DNA from: Actinomycetes bacterium
GTDB lineage: Bacteria; Actinomycetota; Actinomycetes; Actinomycetales; Microbacteriaceae
Assembly: GCA_023428065.1 (NCBI GenBank)
Contig: JAEYZI010000006.1
Coordinates: 1-56,409, forward strand
DNA: 56,409 nt
Direction: 5' to 3'
Within the stretch, counting starts at the first letter, position 1; every line of letters begins with the position of its first letter. The notes beneath the pieces were generated by a model that did no database searches, was not told the origin of the DNA, and saw nothing but the letters and a program-made list of their open reading frames with translations. The position numbers were made by a program, and so were the translations under genes. Below, in pieces: positions 16,901 through 25,556 of the stretch.

Positions 16901-19900
16901 GGGCGCAACCCCGTCGCCAACCTCGACTCCGTGCTCGTGCGCCCGGGGCGCACGGTCGCCGTGCGCGCGCTCCTCAACGACTCCGATCCCGACGGCTCAC
17001 CGCTCCGCATCCGCCAGGTGGAGGCGAGCACCCCGGATGTCGTCGCCGAGATCGTGGGCGACGACGTCGTGCGCATCACGCCGCCGCCGCTGCCGGGCGA
17101 CTACAGCGTCATCTACACGATCGAGAACGAGACGGGTGGGACGAGCTCCAACTTCATCCGCGTCACGGTCGACGAGAACGCACCCCTGTCGCGACCGAGC
17201 GTCGACGACGCCGTGCTGAGCGTGACCGACGTGCTCGACCGGGAGACGGTCGACGTGTCGGTGCTCGAACGCGCCTTCTTCGCCGACGGGGAGGTCTCGG
17301 AGCTCGGCGTCGAGCTCGTGCCCGGGTTCGGGGACTCCGCACAGGTGCTCCCGAACAAGCGCGTGCGGGTCGAGATCGGCGACCGGAGCCAGATCATCCC
17401 GTTCGCCCTCGTGCACCCCGAGAACCCCGCCCTGCGGGCGTACGCCTTCATCCGCGTGCCCGGCTACGACGACGCGCTCCCGCAGATCAACAAGAAGGCG
17501 CCCCTGCTCGTCGTGAAGAGCGAGTCGACCCTGCGCATCGACCTCGCGCGATACGTCGTGGCGCTCGGCGGCTCGCGCGTGCGGATCACCGACTCGAGCA
17601 CCGTGCGGGCGACGCACGCCAACGGCGCACCGCTCGTGATCGACGAGACCACGCTCTCCTACACCTCCGCCGACCGCTACTGGGGGCCCGCCTCGATCAC
17701 CTTCGAGGTCACCGACGGAGCCTCCGCGAGCGACCCCGACGGGCACGTCACGACGCTCTCGCTCCCGATCCAGGTCGAGCCGCGCGACAACCAGCCCCCC
17801 GTCTTCACGGGCGGCATCGTCGAGTTCGAGCCGGGGCAGCAGAAGGAGCTCGACCTCGTCAAGCTCACGAAGTACCCGTACGACAACGACATCGACGAGC
17901 TCACCTACACCGTGCTCGATCCGCTCCCCGCGGGCTTCAGCTACCAGCTCAACGGGCAACGGCTCCTCGTCACGGCCGACGCCGCGACGCCCAAGGGGAC
18001 CGTCACGAGCATCACCCTCGCCGTGCGCGACGCGATCTCCGAGGGCCAGACGGGACGCGTGCAGCTGCGCGTCGTCCCGTCGACGCGACCCCTCGCGCGT
18101 CCCGCGCCGGATCGGGCGATCACCCAGCGCGGCGAGACGACGGTCGTCGACGTGCTGCAGAACGACAACGCGACCAACCCGTTCCCCGACGTGCCGCTGC
18201 GCGTGGTCGCGATCCGCGGGCTCGACGGGGCGTCGTTGCCGCCCGGCATCAGCATCTCGCCGAGTGCCGACCGCTCGCGGCTCACCGTGACCGTCTCGGA
18301 TACCGCGGAGCCCGTCGACGTGACCCTCCAGTACCAGGTGGCGGATGCGACGGGCGACACCGAGCGATACACCTGGGGGCTCGCGACGATCTCCGTGCAG
18401 GACGTGCCAGATCCCGTCGGCAACCTGCGCGTCACGGAGTTCGGCGACCGCATGCTGCGGCTGTCGTGGGCACCCGGCGCCTTCAACAACTCGCCCATCA
18501 CCGAGTACAAGGTCATCGCAGTCGATGCGGGGAGCGGTTCGCCCGTGTCGACGACGAGCTGCACGATCACGGCGGGCTGCACCATCTCGACGCCCGGCAA
18601 CGGCCCGGACCACGCGCTGCGCATCTCCGTCGTCGCCGTCAACGCGATCGGCGACTCCGACCCGACGTCCCTGCCGGGCACGATCTGGTCCGACGTCATC
18701 CCGCCGCCTCCCGCATCGGTGTCGGCCACGCCCGTCGACCACGGCCTCCGGGTGGTGTGGCGCAAACCCGCGGCGGCATCCGGCACCCCCATCGACTCGT
18801 ACCTCGTGACCGTGGCGGGGCAGACGGCGACCGTCTCGGTCTCGCCGGGTGACCCCGTCGGAACCGAGTACGCGCGCGTCATCGCCAACCCCGGGATCGC
18901 GAACGGGAGCGCGGCGGGCTACTCCGTGAGCGCCCGTAACAAGGCGCCGAACTCGCTCGCCGCCTGGAACGAGGCGGGAGGGACGGCGACCCCGGCGGGC
19001 GCACCGATCCTCACCGCGAGCCCGAGCGCGGCGGCCTCGACGACCGACGGCACGACCGCGAGCGTGAGCTGGGCGGGCGCGTTCAGCGACAACGGCAAGG
19101 CCATCTCCGCCTACTACGTCGCCCGGCACGGCGGCACGCCCCCCGCGTGCACCGTGACGGGGGTCGAGACCGGATCGCCGTCGTTCACGCCGCCGAGCGG
19201 ACCGAACGTCCAGGCCGTGGGCACGGCGACGAGCGCGACCTTCACGGGGCTCTCGCCCGACCAGAGCTACGACTTCACCGTCTACGCGTACAACGGACAG
19301 GGATGCACCGCGTCCGGCACCGTCACCGCGACTCCCCGCGCGCAGCCGGGGACGGTCGTCGACGCGACGATCGCCGCCCCCGCACCGCGCGACGGCGGCT
19401 ACTGGGACTTCCGTCTCATGGGCGTCACGACCTCCGGCGGCTCGGCGCCCGAGAGCTTCGTCTACCGGCTCTCGGGCGGCACGACCGACACGAGCGCATC
19501 GAACCCCGTCGCCTTCGGCAGCTACCTCACGGCCGGCCAGACCCACTACGGCAACGACGTGAGCGTCGAGGTCAAGGCCTGCCGCCAGTACGAGGTGCTC
19601 CTCTGCAGCGCCGAGTGGTCGGCGCCCATCCATCTCGGACGCCCCATCAGCATCCAGCTCGCCGGACTCCAGGCGATCGAGACGGTGGCGCCCGTGACGG
19701 GCCTCGCCCCCGGCCAGGGCTACTGGAGCTGGACCGCGGCGCCGCCCGTGGGGGGTGCCCCCGGCTACGACGCCGTGACGCTCGAGTGCGGTGCGGAGGA
19801 CGACCCGGCCACCCCGAATCAGTGCGAGGTCGTCGGCGGGGGGCTCCTCGGCGACGACTACCCCGATCTCGTCGTCACCGTGAGCGCCAACGGCACGAGC

Positions 19901-19939
19901 TATACGCGAACATACAACTGGGCGAGCACCCCCCACTGA
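13997..19939 (+). CDS. Giant Ig/cadherin-like and FN3 repeat surface protein (1980 residues)
   Basis: Membrane-anchored extracellular protein. One N-terminal membrane helix lies at about residues 11-35. Residues 36-370 look like a beta-propeller with repeated strand pairs. An acidic, Gln/Glu-rich linker at about 368-392 follows. Then come about eleven Ig/cadherin-like modules whose starts lie near residues 393, 489, 673, 775, 872, 968, 1064, 1264 and 1364, a period of about 97. Many contain an Asp-rich turn such as NDYDVNGD, DPDGDAV or NDSDPDGS, as expected for calcium-binding turns. Three FN3 domains begin near 1470, 1568 and 1669, and a Cys-containing C-terminal domain follows. There is no LPXTG sorting signal. 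It is encoded between the kinase and MoxR and has the place of fn3 in PFNA clusters. Adhesion or signalling is inferred. Confidence 0.9.
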   Translation: MRGWFSAHRSLVATLTSGTVVAALVATLAVVSTGYSAQRMDLSDPSVWVASFEQRAVGRANTQVFELDSVLPVDADAPEIVQSGSTVLLVDPGNATVRVLDPATAELGDDIALPPQDPTLLLAGDRVVIVAQTTGEVWFVPLADLASFDAASPSSLSLGTDAVVTVTEAGAMLAYVPDARQVWRVASGESVVGERWDVAWGDEASDSDAVQLSAAGENWAVLDTTTLEFATAAGVREVEDVVTGTAARLQLPGPANARMLIAHSDGLVAADMLGGDPIVVEDAASGIPAPPVVVDGCRFAAWSTGEAWRRCGSADAERLPLEGMGAGPALGFAVAGRSVALTDATSGSTWAVQADGELIDNWADLITDEEQQQDQPEADEDTPPELEELQQPPVAVDDVFGARPGRASLLPVLLNDYDVNGDVLVVTQVTGIDESIGRLDLVSRNQQLQVTLAPTATGSVTFGYTISDGRGGTASATVTVEVRGEDENSPPVQVRTSVATVGLGERVSTQVIGDWVDPDGDAVYITGASIAAPDQVAYKPDGVIVYTDGGEATGQKTVALTASDGRAQAAGSLHVTVLPRGDVPILVEPWVVLATAGDEVTVRPMRHVRGGNGAIRLGGVPPKAGATIVASFEAGTFTFQSDQVGTHYLEFTVTDGTQTATGVVRVDVAAPADASTRPITVPKTMFITAQSSQTVDPPTTDIDPAGGVLVVTGVMNIPFGSGIQAEVLDQRLIRVTLTAPLDAPVSFNYRISNGLAEAEGTITVVEIPTPLRLQPPIATDDQATVRVGDTVDIPVLDNDEQPDGQEITLLPELAQPLSGDAGLLFVAGDRLRYLAPQTAGNYTAIYSISGTDGQTAQARVTISVRERNAATNNPPVPRPVTARVLAGNTVSIEVPTTGIDPDGDAVQLIGQVTNPEKGSVLAVDGATIVYQAGDYSSGTDVFQYAVVDGLGARATGTIRVGISPALEGGRNPVANLDSVLVRPGRTVAVRALLNDSDPDGSPLRIRQVEASTPDVVAEIVGDDVVRITPPPLPGDYSVIYTIENETGGTSSNFIRVTVDENAPLSRPSVDDAVLSVTDVLDRETVDVSVLERAFFADGEVSELGVELVPGFGDSAQVLPNKRVRVEIGDRSQIIPFALVHPENPALRAYAFIRVPGYDDALPQINKKAPLLVVKSESTLRIDLARYVVALGGSRVRITDSSTVRATHANGAPLVIDETTLSYTSADRYWGPASITFEVTDGASASDPDGHVTTLSLPIQVEPRDNQPPVFTGGIVEFEPGQQKELDLVKLTKYPYDNDIDELTYTVLDPLPAGFSYQLNGQRLLVTADAATPKGTVTSITLAVRDAISEGQTGRVQLRVVPSTRPLARPAPDRAITQRGETTVVDVLQNDNATNPFPDVPLRVVAIRGLDGASLPPGISISPSADRSRLTVTVSDTAEPVDVTLQYQVADATGDTERYTWGLATISVQDVPDPVGNLRVTEFGDRMLRLSWAPGAFNNSPITEYKVIAVDAGSGSPVSTTSCTITAGCTISTPGNGPDHALRISVVAVNAIGDSDPTSLPGTIWSDVIPPPPASVSATPVDHGLRVVWRKPAAASGTPIDSYLVTVAGQTATVSVSPGDPVGTEYARVIANPGIANGSAAGYSVSARNKAPNSLAAWNEAGGTATPAGAPILTASPSAAASTTDGTTASVSWAGAFSDNGKAISAYYVARHGGTPPACTVTGVETGSPSFTPPSGPNVQAVGTATSATFTGLSPDQSYDFTVYAYNGQGCTASGTVTATPRAQPGTVVDATIAAPAPRDGGYWDFRLMGVTTSGGSAPESFVYRLSGGTTDTSASNPVAFGSYLTAGQTHYGNDVSVEVKACRQYEVLLCSAEWSAPIHLGRPISIQLAGLQAIETVAPVTGLAPGQGYWSWTAAPPVGGAPGYDAVTLECGAEDDPATPNQCEVVGGGLLGDDYPDLVVTVSANGTSYTRTYNWASTPH

Positions 19940-19965
19940 CCCGCCCACATGCGAGAGGACACCCC

Positions 19966-20937
19966 ATGACGATGACGCCCGAGCAGGCGAGCGCCTTCCA
20001 CGAGACGTTCGGCCGACTCGTGTCCGGCGTCGAGCAGGTGCTGCTCGGCAAGACCTTCGTCGTGCGGCTCGGGTTCATCGCGCTCTTCAGCGAAGGACAC
20101 CTGCTGCTCGAGGACTACCCGGGAACCGGCAAGACCTCGCTCGCACGCGCGATCGCGCAGAGCGTCGACGGGACGAGCAACCGCATCCAGTTCACCCCCG
20201 ACCTGCTCCCGGGCGACATCACCGGGGTCAGCATCTACGACCAGCGCACGGGACGCTTCGACTTCCACGAGGGTCCCGTCTTCGCGAACGTCGTGCTGGC
20301 CGACGAGATCAACCGGGCGAGCCCCAAGACCCAGGCGGCGCTCCTCGAGGTCATGGAGGAGGGGCGCGTGACCGTCGACGGCGCGACGCATCCCGTCGGT
20401 GCGCCGTTCATGGTCATCGCCACGCAGAACCCCATCGAGCAGGCGGGCACCTACCGGCTCCCCGAGGCGCAGCTCGACCGCTTCCTGCTCAAGGCGTCGA
20501 TCGGCTACCCCGACCACGCCGCCACCGTTCGCATCCTCGAGGGCGCCGGGGTGCGCGCCCACGACACCGTCATCCCGTCGGTCATCCGGGCGTCCGAGGT
20601 CGTCGAGCTCGCCGCGCTCGTGCGCACCGTGCACGTCGACCCGACCATCAACGACTACGTCTCCCGGCTCGCGGAGGCCACGCGCTCCGCGACCGAGGTG
20701 CGGCTCGGGGCGAGCGTGCGCGGCGCTCTCGCCCTCGTGCGCGCGGCGAAGACGCTCGCGGCCGCGAGCGGGCGGCACTACGTCGTGCCCGACGACATCA
20801 AGTCGCTCGCCGAGCCCGTGCTCGCGCATCGCCTCGTGCTCGACCCCGAGGCGGAGTTCGACGGCGTCACCGCGTCGAGCATCATCTCCCAGCTGCTGCT
20901 CGAGACCCCGCCCCCGAGCGATCGGCAGGCCGTGTGA
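19966..20937 (+). CDS. moxR: MoxR-family AAA+ ATPase
   Basis: Chaperone-like ATPase that acts with a DUF58 (VWA-related) partner to mature or activate other proteins. The 323-residue product has Walker A DYPGTGKTS (about residues 49-57), Walker B VVLADEINRASPKTQAALLEVMEEG, sensor-1 IATQNPIEQAGTYRLPEAQLDRF, and the C-terminal lid. Start ATG 19966 has AGAGGA 6 bases upstream; ATG 19972 is an alternative. The TGA overlaps the GTG of the DUF58 gene (GTGA). Order MoxR-DUF58-transglutaminase is conserved widely in bacteria. Confidence 0.95.
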   Translation: MTMTPEQASAFHETFGRLVSGVEQVLLGKTFVVRLGFIALFSEGHLLLEDYPGTGKTSLARAIAQSVDGTSNRIQFTPDLLPGDITGVSIYDQRTGRFDFHEGPVFANVVLADEINRASPKTQAALLEVMEEGRVTVDGATHPVGAPFMVIATQNPIEQAGTYRLPEAQLDRFLLKASIGYPDHAATVRILEGAGVRAHDTVIPSVIRASEVVELAALVRTVHVDPTINDYVSRLAEATRSATEVRLGASVRGALALVRAAKTLAAASGRHYVVPDDIKSLAEPVLAHRLVLDPEAEFDGVTASSIISQLLLETPPPSDRQAV

Positions 20938-22307
20938 GCGGAACGGGGCGGGCGACCCGCACGCGCGAGTCGACGACGGGCTCCGACACCGCGGGCCTCG
21001 GCACGACGCGTGCCCGCATCGTCGGCGCGCGCACGGGCGTCCTCGCCGACTCGATCGTCGCGGTCGTCCGGGGCGTCCGCGCCGTGCGCCGGGCCGTCGC
21101 CGGCGTCGCACGACGAGCGAGTTCCGTCGTCACGCCCCTCGGCTGGGTCGTGGTCGCCCTCATCCCCCTCGCCCTCCTCGCCGGGTACGCGCTCGGCTGG
21201 CTCGAGCTCGTCGCCGCGGGCTGGACGGCCGTGCTGCTCGCGCTCGCCGCGATGCTGTTCCTCGTCGGCCGGGCGCCGTACCGCATGACGCTCACCCTCC
21301 CGCACCGCCGCGCGGTCGTCGGCGAGTCGGCGCGCGGGGCCGTCACCGTCGAGAACCCCGGGGGCCGCCACCTCGGCACGATCATGGAGATCCCGGTCGG
21401 GGACGCCGTCGTCGAGCTCGCGCTCCCCGGCATGCGCCGTGCGACGACGCACACCGAGGACTTCGCCATCCCGACCGAGCGACGCGGGATCATCCCCGTC
21501 GGCCCCGTGCGCACGGTGCGCGGCGACCCGCTCGGTCTCGTGCGCCGCGAGCTCAGCTGGACCGAGCGGCTCGACCTCGTCGTCCACCCGCGCACCGTGA
21601 GCGTGCCGTCGACGAGCACGGGGCTCATCCGCGATCTCGAGGGCTCGCCGACGCGCGACCTCACGGCGAGCGACGTCGCCTTCCACGCGCTTCGCGAGTA
21701 CCAGCCGGGCGACGATCGTCGCTACATCCACTGGAAGTCGACGGCGAAGACCGGCACCTACATGGTGCGTCAGTTCGAGCAGACGCGGCGCAGCCACCTC
21801 GTCGTCGCGCTGAGCCTCTCGACCCACGACTTCGCGAGCGAGGACGAGTTCGAGCTCGCCGTGAGCGCCGCGGGCTCCCTCGGCGTGCGCGCCATCCGCG
21901 ACGGGCGGACCGTCTCGGTCGTCGTGTCGGCGATCACGCCCGAGTTCGCGAAGCGCCGCGTCTACGCCGTCCACCCGCTCGCGACCCACCAGCCCGACCG
22001 ACTCCTCGACGACCTCGCCGTCGTCGGGGCGTCGATCGACGCGCTCCCCGTGCGCGACATGGCGCGCATCGTCGCCGACGGGACCCCGGGCATCTCGGTC
22101 GCGTTCCTCGTGTGCGGATCGCGCACCGGCGCCGCCGAGCTGCGGGCCGCGGCGGCGGCGTTCCCGCAGGGCGTCGAGGTCGTCGCGATCGTGTGCGATC
22201 CCGAGGCGATCCCCGGCATGCGACGCCTCGCGGGCATCAACGTCATGACGATCGGCTACCTCGAGGAGCTGCGGCTCGCCCTCGCGCGATCGGCGGCGGT
22301 CGCATGA
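20934..22307 (+). CDS. DUF58 membrane protein, MoxR partner
   Basis: 457 residues. A basic cytoplasmic N terminus is followed by two membrane helices at about 66-112, then a beta-rich region and the DUF58 signature YQPGDDRRYIHWKSTAK near residues 256-272. The C-terminal half has the alternating strand/helix pattern of a VWA-like domain (HLVVALSLSTHDF onward), though no full MIDAS motif (DxSxS) is seen. Probably a membrane scaffold working with MoxR. Overlaps moxR (GTGA) and the transglutaminase-fold gene (ATGA) by 4 bases each. Confidence 0.92.
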   Translation: MSGTGRATRTRESTTGSDTAGLGTTRARIVGARTGVLADSIVAVVRGVRAVRRAVAGVARRASSVVTPLGWVVVALIPLALLAGYALGWLELVAAGWTAVLLALAAMLFLVGRAPYRMTLTLPHRRAVVGESARGAVTVENPGGRHLGTIMEIPVGDAVVELALPGMRRATTHTEDFAIPTERRGIIPVGPVRTVRGDPLGLVRRELSWTERLDLVVHPRTVSVPSTSTGLIRDLEGSPTRDLTASDVAFHALREYQPGDDRRYIHWKSTAKTGTYMVRQFEQTRRSHLVVALSLSTHDFASEDEFELAVSAAGSLGVRAIRDGRTVSVVVSAITPEFAKRRVYAVHPLATHQPDRLLDDLAVVGASIDALPVRDMARIVADGTPGISVAFLVCGSRTGAAELRAAAAAFPQGVEVVAIVCDPEAIPGMRRLAGINVMTIGYLEELRLALARSAAVA

Positions 22308-24607
22308 GGCCGCGCGGGCTCACGACCGCCTCGCTCGGGGACATCGTGCAGCTGTGGCTCATGATGGCGCTCGCCGCCGCCGTCCTATGGCCCATCTACC
22401 AGTCGACCGCCTACCTCGTGCTCGCCGTGTCCGCCATTGCGATCGGCACCCTCATCGCCGTCCTCGGCGCCCTCTTCCGCTGGCAGGCGTGGGTCGTGGG
22501 CCTCGTGACCCTCGGTGCGTTCGCCCTCGTGGGGGTGCCGCTCGCCGTGCCCGGGGAGGCCGTCGCGGGCGTCCTGCCGAGCGTCGACGGCCTTGTCGCG
22601 CTCTTCGCGGGGGTCGCCCTCGGCTGGAAGCAACTGCTCACGATCACCCTGCCCGTCGGCGACTATCAGGCGCTCCTCGTGCCCGCTCTCGTGCTCCTGC
22701 TCGGGGGGACGGTCGTCTCCGGGAGCATCGCGCTGCGAGCGCACTACGGCGAGTTCGCGGTCATCCCGCCCGTCGTCGTCTTCCTCGTCGGCATCCTGTT
22801 CGGTCCCGAGAGCTCGGCTCAGCCGATCGCGCTCGGTATCGGTCTCGTCGTGACGGGCGTCGGTTGGATCAGTTGGCGGCGATGGAGGCGGCGCCGGGCC
22901 GCAGCTCGCGGTCGCGAACGCGAGGCGGCGGCGGGTTTTCGGCTCGGGGTCGAGGCGCGCGCCCTCATCGGCGGCGTGCTCGTCTTCGCGGTCGCGGGAC
23001 TCGGCTCCGTCGCGACCGCGAGCGTGCTCGAACCCGAGGGCGATCGTCAGGTGCTCCGCAGCGCGATCGTGCAGCCTTTCGACCCGCGCGATCACGCGAG
23101 TCCCCTCGCCGGCTTCCGCCGCTACCTGCGCGACGATCGCGTCGACGAGGTGATGTTGCGGGTGACCGGCCTGCCGGAGGGCGCCCGCATCCGCATCGCG
23201 ACGCTCGACAGCTACGACGGCGTCGTCTACACGGTCGGCAGCTCCGAGGTCGACTCGGCGTCGGGCGTCTTCGTGCGGGTGCCGACGCGCGTCGACCAGT
23301 CCGCCGTCGGGACGGATGCGGTGCGCGTCGAGGTGGAGCTCGTCGGGTACTCGGGTGTCTGGGTTCCCACCGTCGGCCTGACCGAGGACGTCGACTTCCT
23401 GGGCGGCGCGCAGGCTGCGCTCGAGGACGGTTTCGCCTTCAACGCCACGAGCGGCACGGCCGTCGAGGTCGACGGGGTCGACCGGGGCGACGGCTATCGC
23501 CTCGACGCCGTCCTGCCCCGCGCGATGGCGCTCGACGACCTCACGACCGCGGTGCCGGGAGCAGCCGACGTGCCGCGTGCGTCCGATCCGCCCGAGCAGC
23601 TCGCGACGACGGTCGACGGCTGGGTGCAGGGGGTACAGGGCGCCGGTGCGCAGCTCGTCGCCGCCGTCGAGCGCCTGCGCGCCGAGGGCTACATCAGCCA
23701 CGGGCTCTCGCCGGAGGAGCCGCCGAGTCGCTCGGGGCATTCGCTCGACCGCATCGCCGAGCTCTTCGACGGCTCGCGCATGATCGGGGACGCCGAACAG
23801 TACGCGGTCGCGGCGGCCCTCATGGCGACCCGGCTCGGCTTCCCTGCGCGCGTCGTCATGGGCTTCGCGCCCGAGTCGGCCGGAGCGGGCGGCACGACGG
23901 CCGTGCGGGGCCGCGACGTGACGGCGTGGATCGAGGTCGACACGGCTCAGTACGGGTGGGTCGCGGTCGACCCCGTGCCGCCCGTGCGCCCCATCCCGGA
24001 GGAGGAGCCGGAGGACCCGACACCCGTCTCGCGGCCCGAGTCGATCGTCCCGCCGCCCGTGGACCGGCCGGAACCGCGCGAGGACCGCGTCGACCCGGAC
24101 ACGACGACGGACGATCCCGCGGTTCCCGACTCGACCCTCGAGGTGCTCCTGCAGACCGCCCGCATCATCGGGATCGGTGCTCTCGTGGTGCTCGTCGCTC
24201 TCTCGCCCTTCCTTCTCGTGATCGGTGCGAAGCTGCGCCGCCGCCACCTCCGGCGCTCCGCGTCCGCCCCTCTCGATCGCATCCGCGGAGGGTGGGACGA
24301 GTTCGCCGACCTCGTCGTGGATCGCGGCCTCGCGGCGCCTCCGGCCGCGACGCGCGCCGAGTTCGCGGCCGCGGTGGGCACGCTCCCGTCCCGTGTGCTC
24401 GCGGCGGTGGTCGACCGGGCGGTCTTCGCACCGGAGCCGCCGAGCGCCGCCGACGCCGACCGCGTCTGGACGGCCGTGGGGGAGCTGCGTCACTCCCTCG
24501 ACGCCTCGCGGACCCGGCGGGAGCGCATCCGCGCGCTCGTCTCGGTGCGCTCTCTCGGGGGCGGGGCCGTGCGCGAACTGCTGCGACGACCGAGGAGCTC
24601 CCGATGA
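22304..24607 (+). CDS. TgpA-like transglutaminase-fold membrane protein with lost catalytic residues
   Basis: 767 residues. Several N-terminal membrane helices (about residues 10-185), a further one near 222-245, a large external region, and a final helix near 625-648 with a cytoplasmic tail. The transglutaminase core is recognisable at GDAEQYAVAAALMATRLGF, RDVTAWIEV and YGWVAVDPVP. At the position of the catalytic Cys (normally xCExYA) there is Ala 497, and at the position of the catalytic His (normally HAWxEV) there is Thr 540; only Asp 556 remains. It should therefore not work as a cysteine peptidase or transglutaminase and may be a binding or scaffold protein. Encoded in a MoxR-DUF58-transglutaminase operon, overlapping both neighbours by 4 bases. 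Confidence 0.88.
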   Translation: MRPRGLTTASLGDIVQLWLMMALAAAVLWPIYQSTAYLVLAVSAIAIGTLIAVLGALFRWQAWVVGLVTLGAFALVGVPLAVPGEAVAGVLPSVDGLVALFAGVALGWKQLLTITLPVGDYQALLVPALVLLLGGTVVSGSIALRAHYGEFAVIPPVVVFLVGILFGPESSAQPIALGIGLVVTGVGWISWRRWRRRRAAARGREREAAAGFRLGVEARALIGGVLVFAVAGLGSVATASVLEPEGDRQVLRSAIVQPFDPRDHASPLAGFRRYLRDDRVDEVMLRVTGLPEGARIRIATLDSYDGVVYTVGSSEVDSASGVFVRVPTRVDQSAVGTDAVRVEVELVGYSGVWVPTVGLTEDVDFLGGAQAALEDGFAFNATSGTAVEVDGVDRGDGYRLDAVLPRAMALDDLTTAVPGAADVPRASDPPEQLATTVDGWVQGVQGAGAQLVAAVERLRAEGYISHGLSPEEPPSRSGHSLDRIAELFDGSRMIGDAEQYAVAAALMATRLGFPARVVMGFAPESAGAGGTTAVRGRDVTAWIEVDTAQYGWVAVDPVPPVRPIPEEEPEDPTPVSRPESIVPPPVDRPEPREDRVDPDTTTDDPAVPDSTLEVLLQTARIIGIGALVVLVALSPFLLVIGAKLRRRHLRRSASAPLDRIRGGWDEFADLVVDRGLAAPPAATRAEFAAAVGTLPSRVLAAVVDRAVFAPEPPSAADADRVWTAVGELRHSLDASRTRRERIRALVSVRSLGGGAVRELLRRPRSSR

Positions 24608-25470
24608 ACTGCGCCTACTGCGGCACGCCGCTTCCCGCGGGGGCCCTCTTCTGCGTGGAATGCGGCCGCTCGGTCGCTGACCCGGTCCCCGTCGCGCCCG
24701 CGCGCGCCCCCGCGGCCGCTCCCGCTCCGCACGACGCGCTCCACGCCCCGCACTGCCCGCAGTGCGGCAGTGCGATCGAGGAGGGCGACATCTTCTGCGG
24801 CGAGTGCGGCTTCGTGCTCCGGCCGTTCACGGCATCGATCGCGGTGCCCGACGCCGCGCGCGAGCCGGAGGCGGAGCCCGAGTCGGAGCCGGAGGCGGAG
24901 CGCGAGCCCGAGCCGGAAGCGGAGCGCGGACCGGATGCGGAGCGCGAGCCGGAAGGGGCCGTGCTCATCGACGACGAGCTCGTCGACTGGGGCGACGAGG
25001 ACTCGGACGCCCCCGGGACCGCCTTCCTCGAGCCCCCGCGCCCTGTCGAGCCGGACGCGGCGTCGGCGGCACCGTCACCGCCCGCGGCCGAGCACGCCCT
25101 CGAGGACATCGAGAGCACCCGCATCGTCGCGCAGCGCGCACGCGGCGAGCGCTACGTCCTGCAGTTCAGCACCGGGGAGAGCGTCGTCGTCACGGGCACG
25201 GGCCTCGTGGGTCGCAATCCCTCTCCCGAGCCCGGCGAGTACGTCGACGAGCTCGTGGCGATCTTCGACGTCGGGAAGTCGGTGTCGAAGTCGCATGTGG
25301 AGTTCGGACAGGAGGCCGGCCGGTTCTGGATCGCCGACCGCTACTCCACGAACGGCACCGTCATCCGCCAGCCGGACGGCCCGCCGGTGCGGTGCGACCC
25401 CGGCAAGCGGTACCTCGTCGCGCGGGGCAGCCGCGTGGAGATCGGCGAGCAGTTCTTCGTCGTGAGCTGA
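24604..25470 (+). CDS. Zinc-ribbon and FHA domain protein
   Basis: 288 residues. Two zinc ribbons stand at the N terminus (CAYC...CVEC at residues 3-20, then CPQC...CGEC at about 51-68). A low-complexity Glu/Pro linker (about 86-118) follows, and a C-terminal FHA domain (about 190-285) with VGRNP, SKSHVEF and STNGTVI, the complete set of phosphothreonine-binding positions. FHA domains of this type are common in kinase and type VII secretion loci. It overlaps the transglutaminase-fold gene by ATGA. Likely reads the state of the locus kinase or of one of its substrates; the linker threonine in ESTRIV before the FHA domain is a possible phosphosite (inference). Confidence 0.9.
   Translation: MNCAYCGTPLPAGALFCVECGRSVADPVPVAPARAPAAAPAPHDALHAPHCPQCGSAIEEGDIFCGECGFVLRPFTASIAVPDAAREPEAEPESEPEAEREPEPEAERGPDAEREPEGAVLIDDELVDWGDEDSDAPGTAFLEPPRPVEPDAASAAPSPPAAEHALEDIESTRIVAQRARGERYVLQFSTGESVVVTGTGLVGRNPSPEPGEYVDELVAIFDVGKSVSKSHVEFGQEAGRFWIADRYSTNGTVIRQPDGPPVRCDPGKRYLVARGSRVEIGEQFFVVS
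24859..24957 (+). repeat. Low-complexity Glu/Pro-coding repeat
   Basis: Imperfect hexamer repetition (GAGCCG, GAGGCG and variants) coding for alternating Glu, Pro, Ala and Arg in the linker of the zinc-ribbon/FHA protein. Such tracts can change length by slippage; here it is in frame. Confidence 0.6.
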
Positions 25471-25518
25471 TCCTCCCCAGCCGCGGATGCTCGGCCTCCT
25501 CCCCGTGCGCGCCGCCGG

Positions 25519-25544
25519 GCACCGCCGGGCCCCTCCGGCGGTGC
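25519..25544 (+). promoter_or_regulatory. Perfect hairpin before the FtsK-like gene
   Basis: Arms GCACCGCCGG and CCGGCGGTGC (10 bp, no mismatch) around a 6-base loop, placed in the 86-base gap between the FHA gene and the FtsK-like gene and ending 12 bases before its ATG. There is no T-run. It may weaken read-through, stabilise the upstream mRNA or affect translation of the last gene. Confidence 0.6.
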
Positions 25545-25556
25545 TGCGATCGGGGG

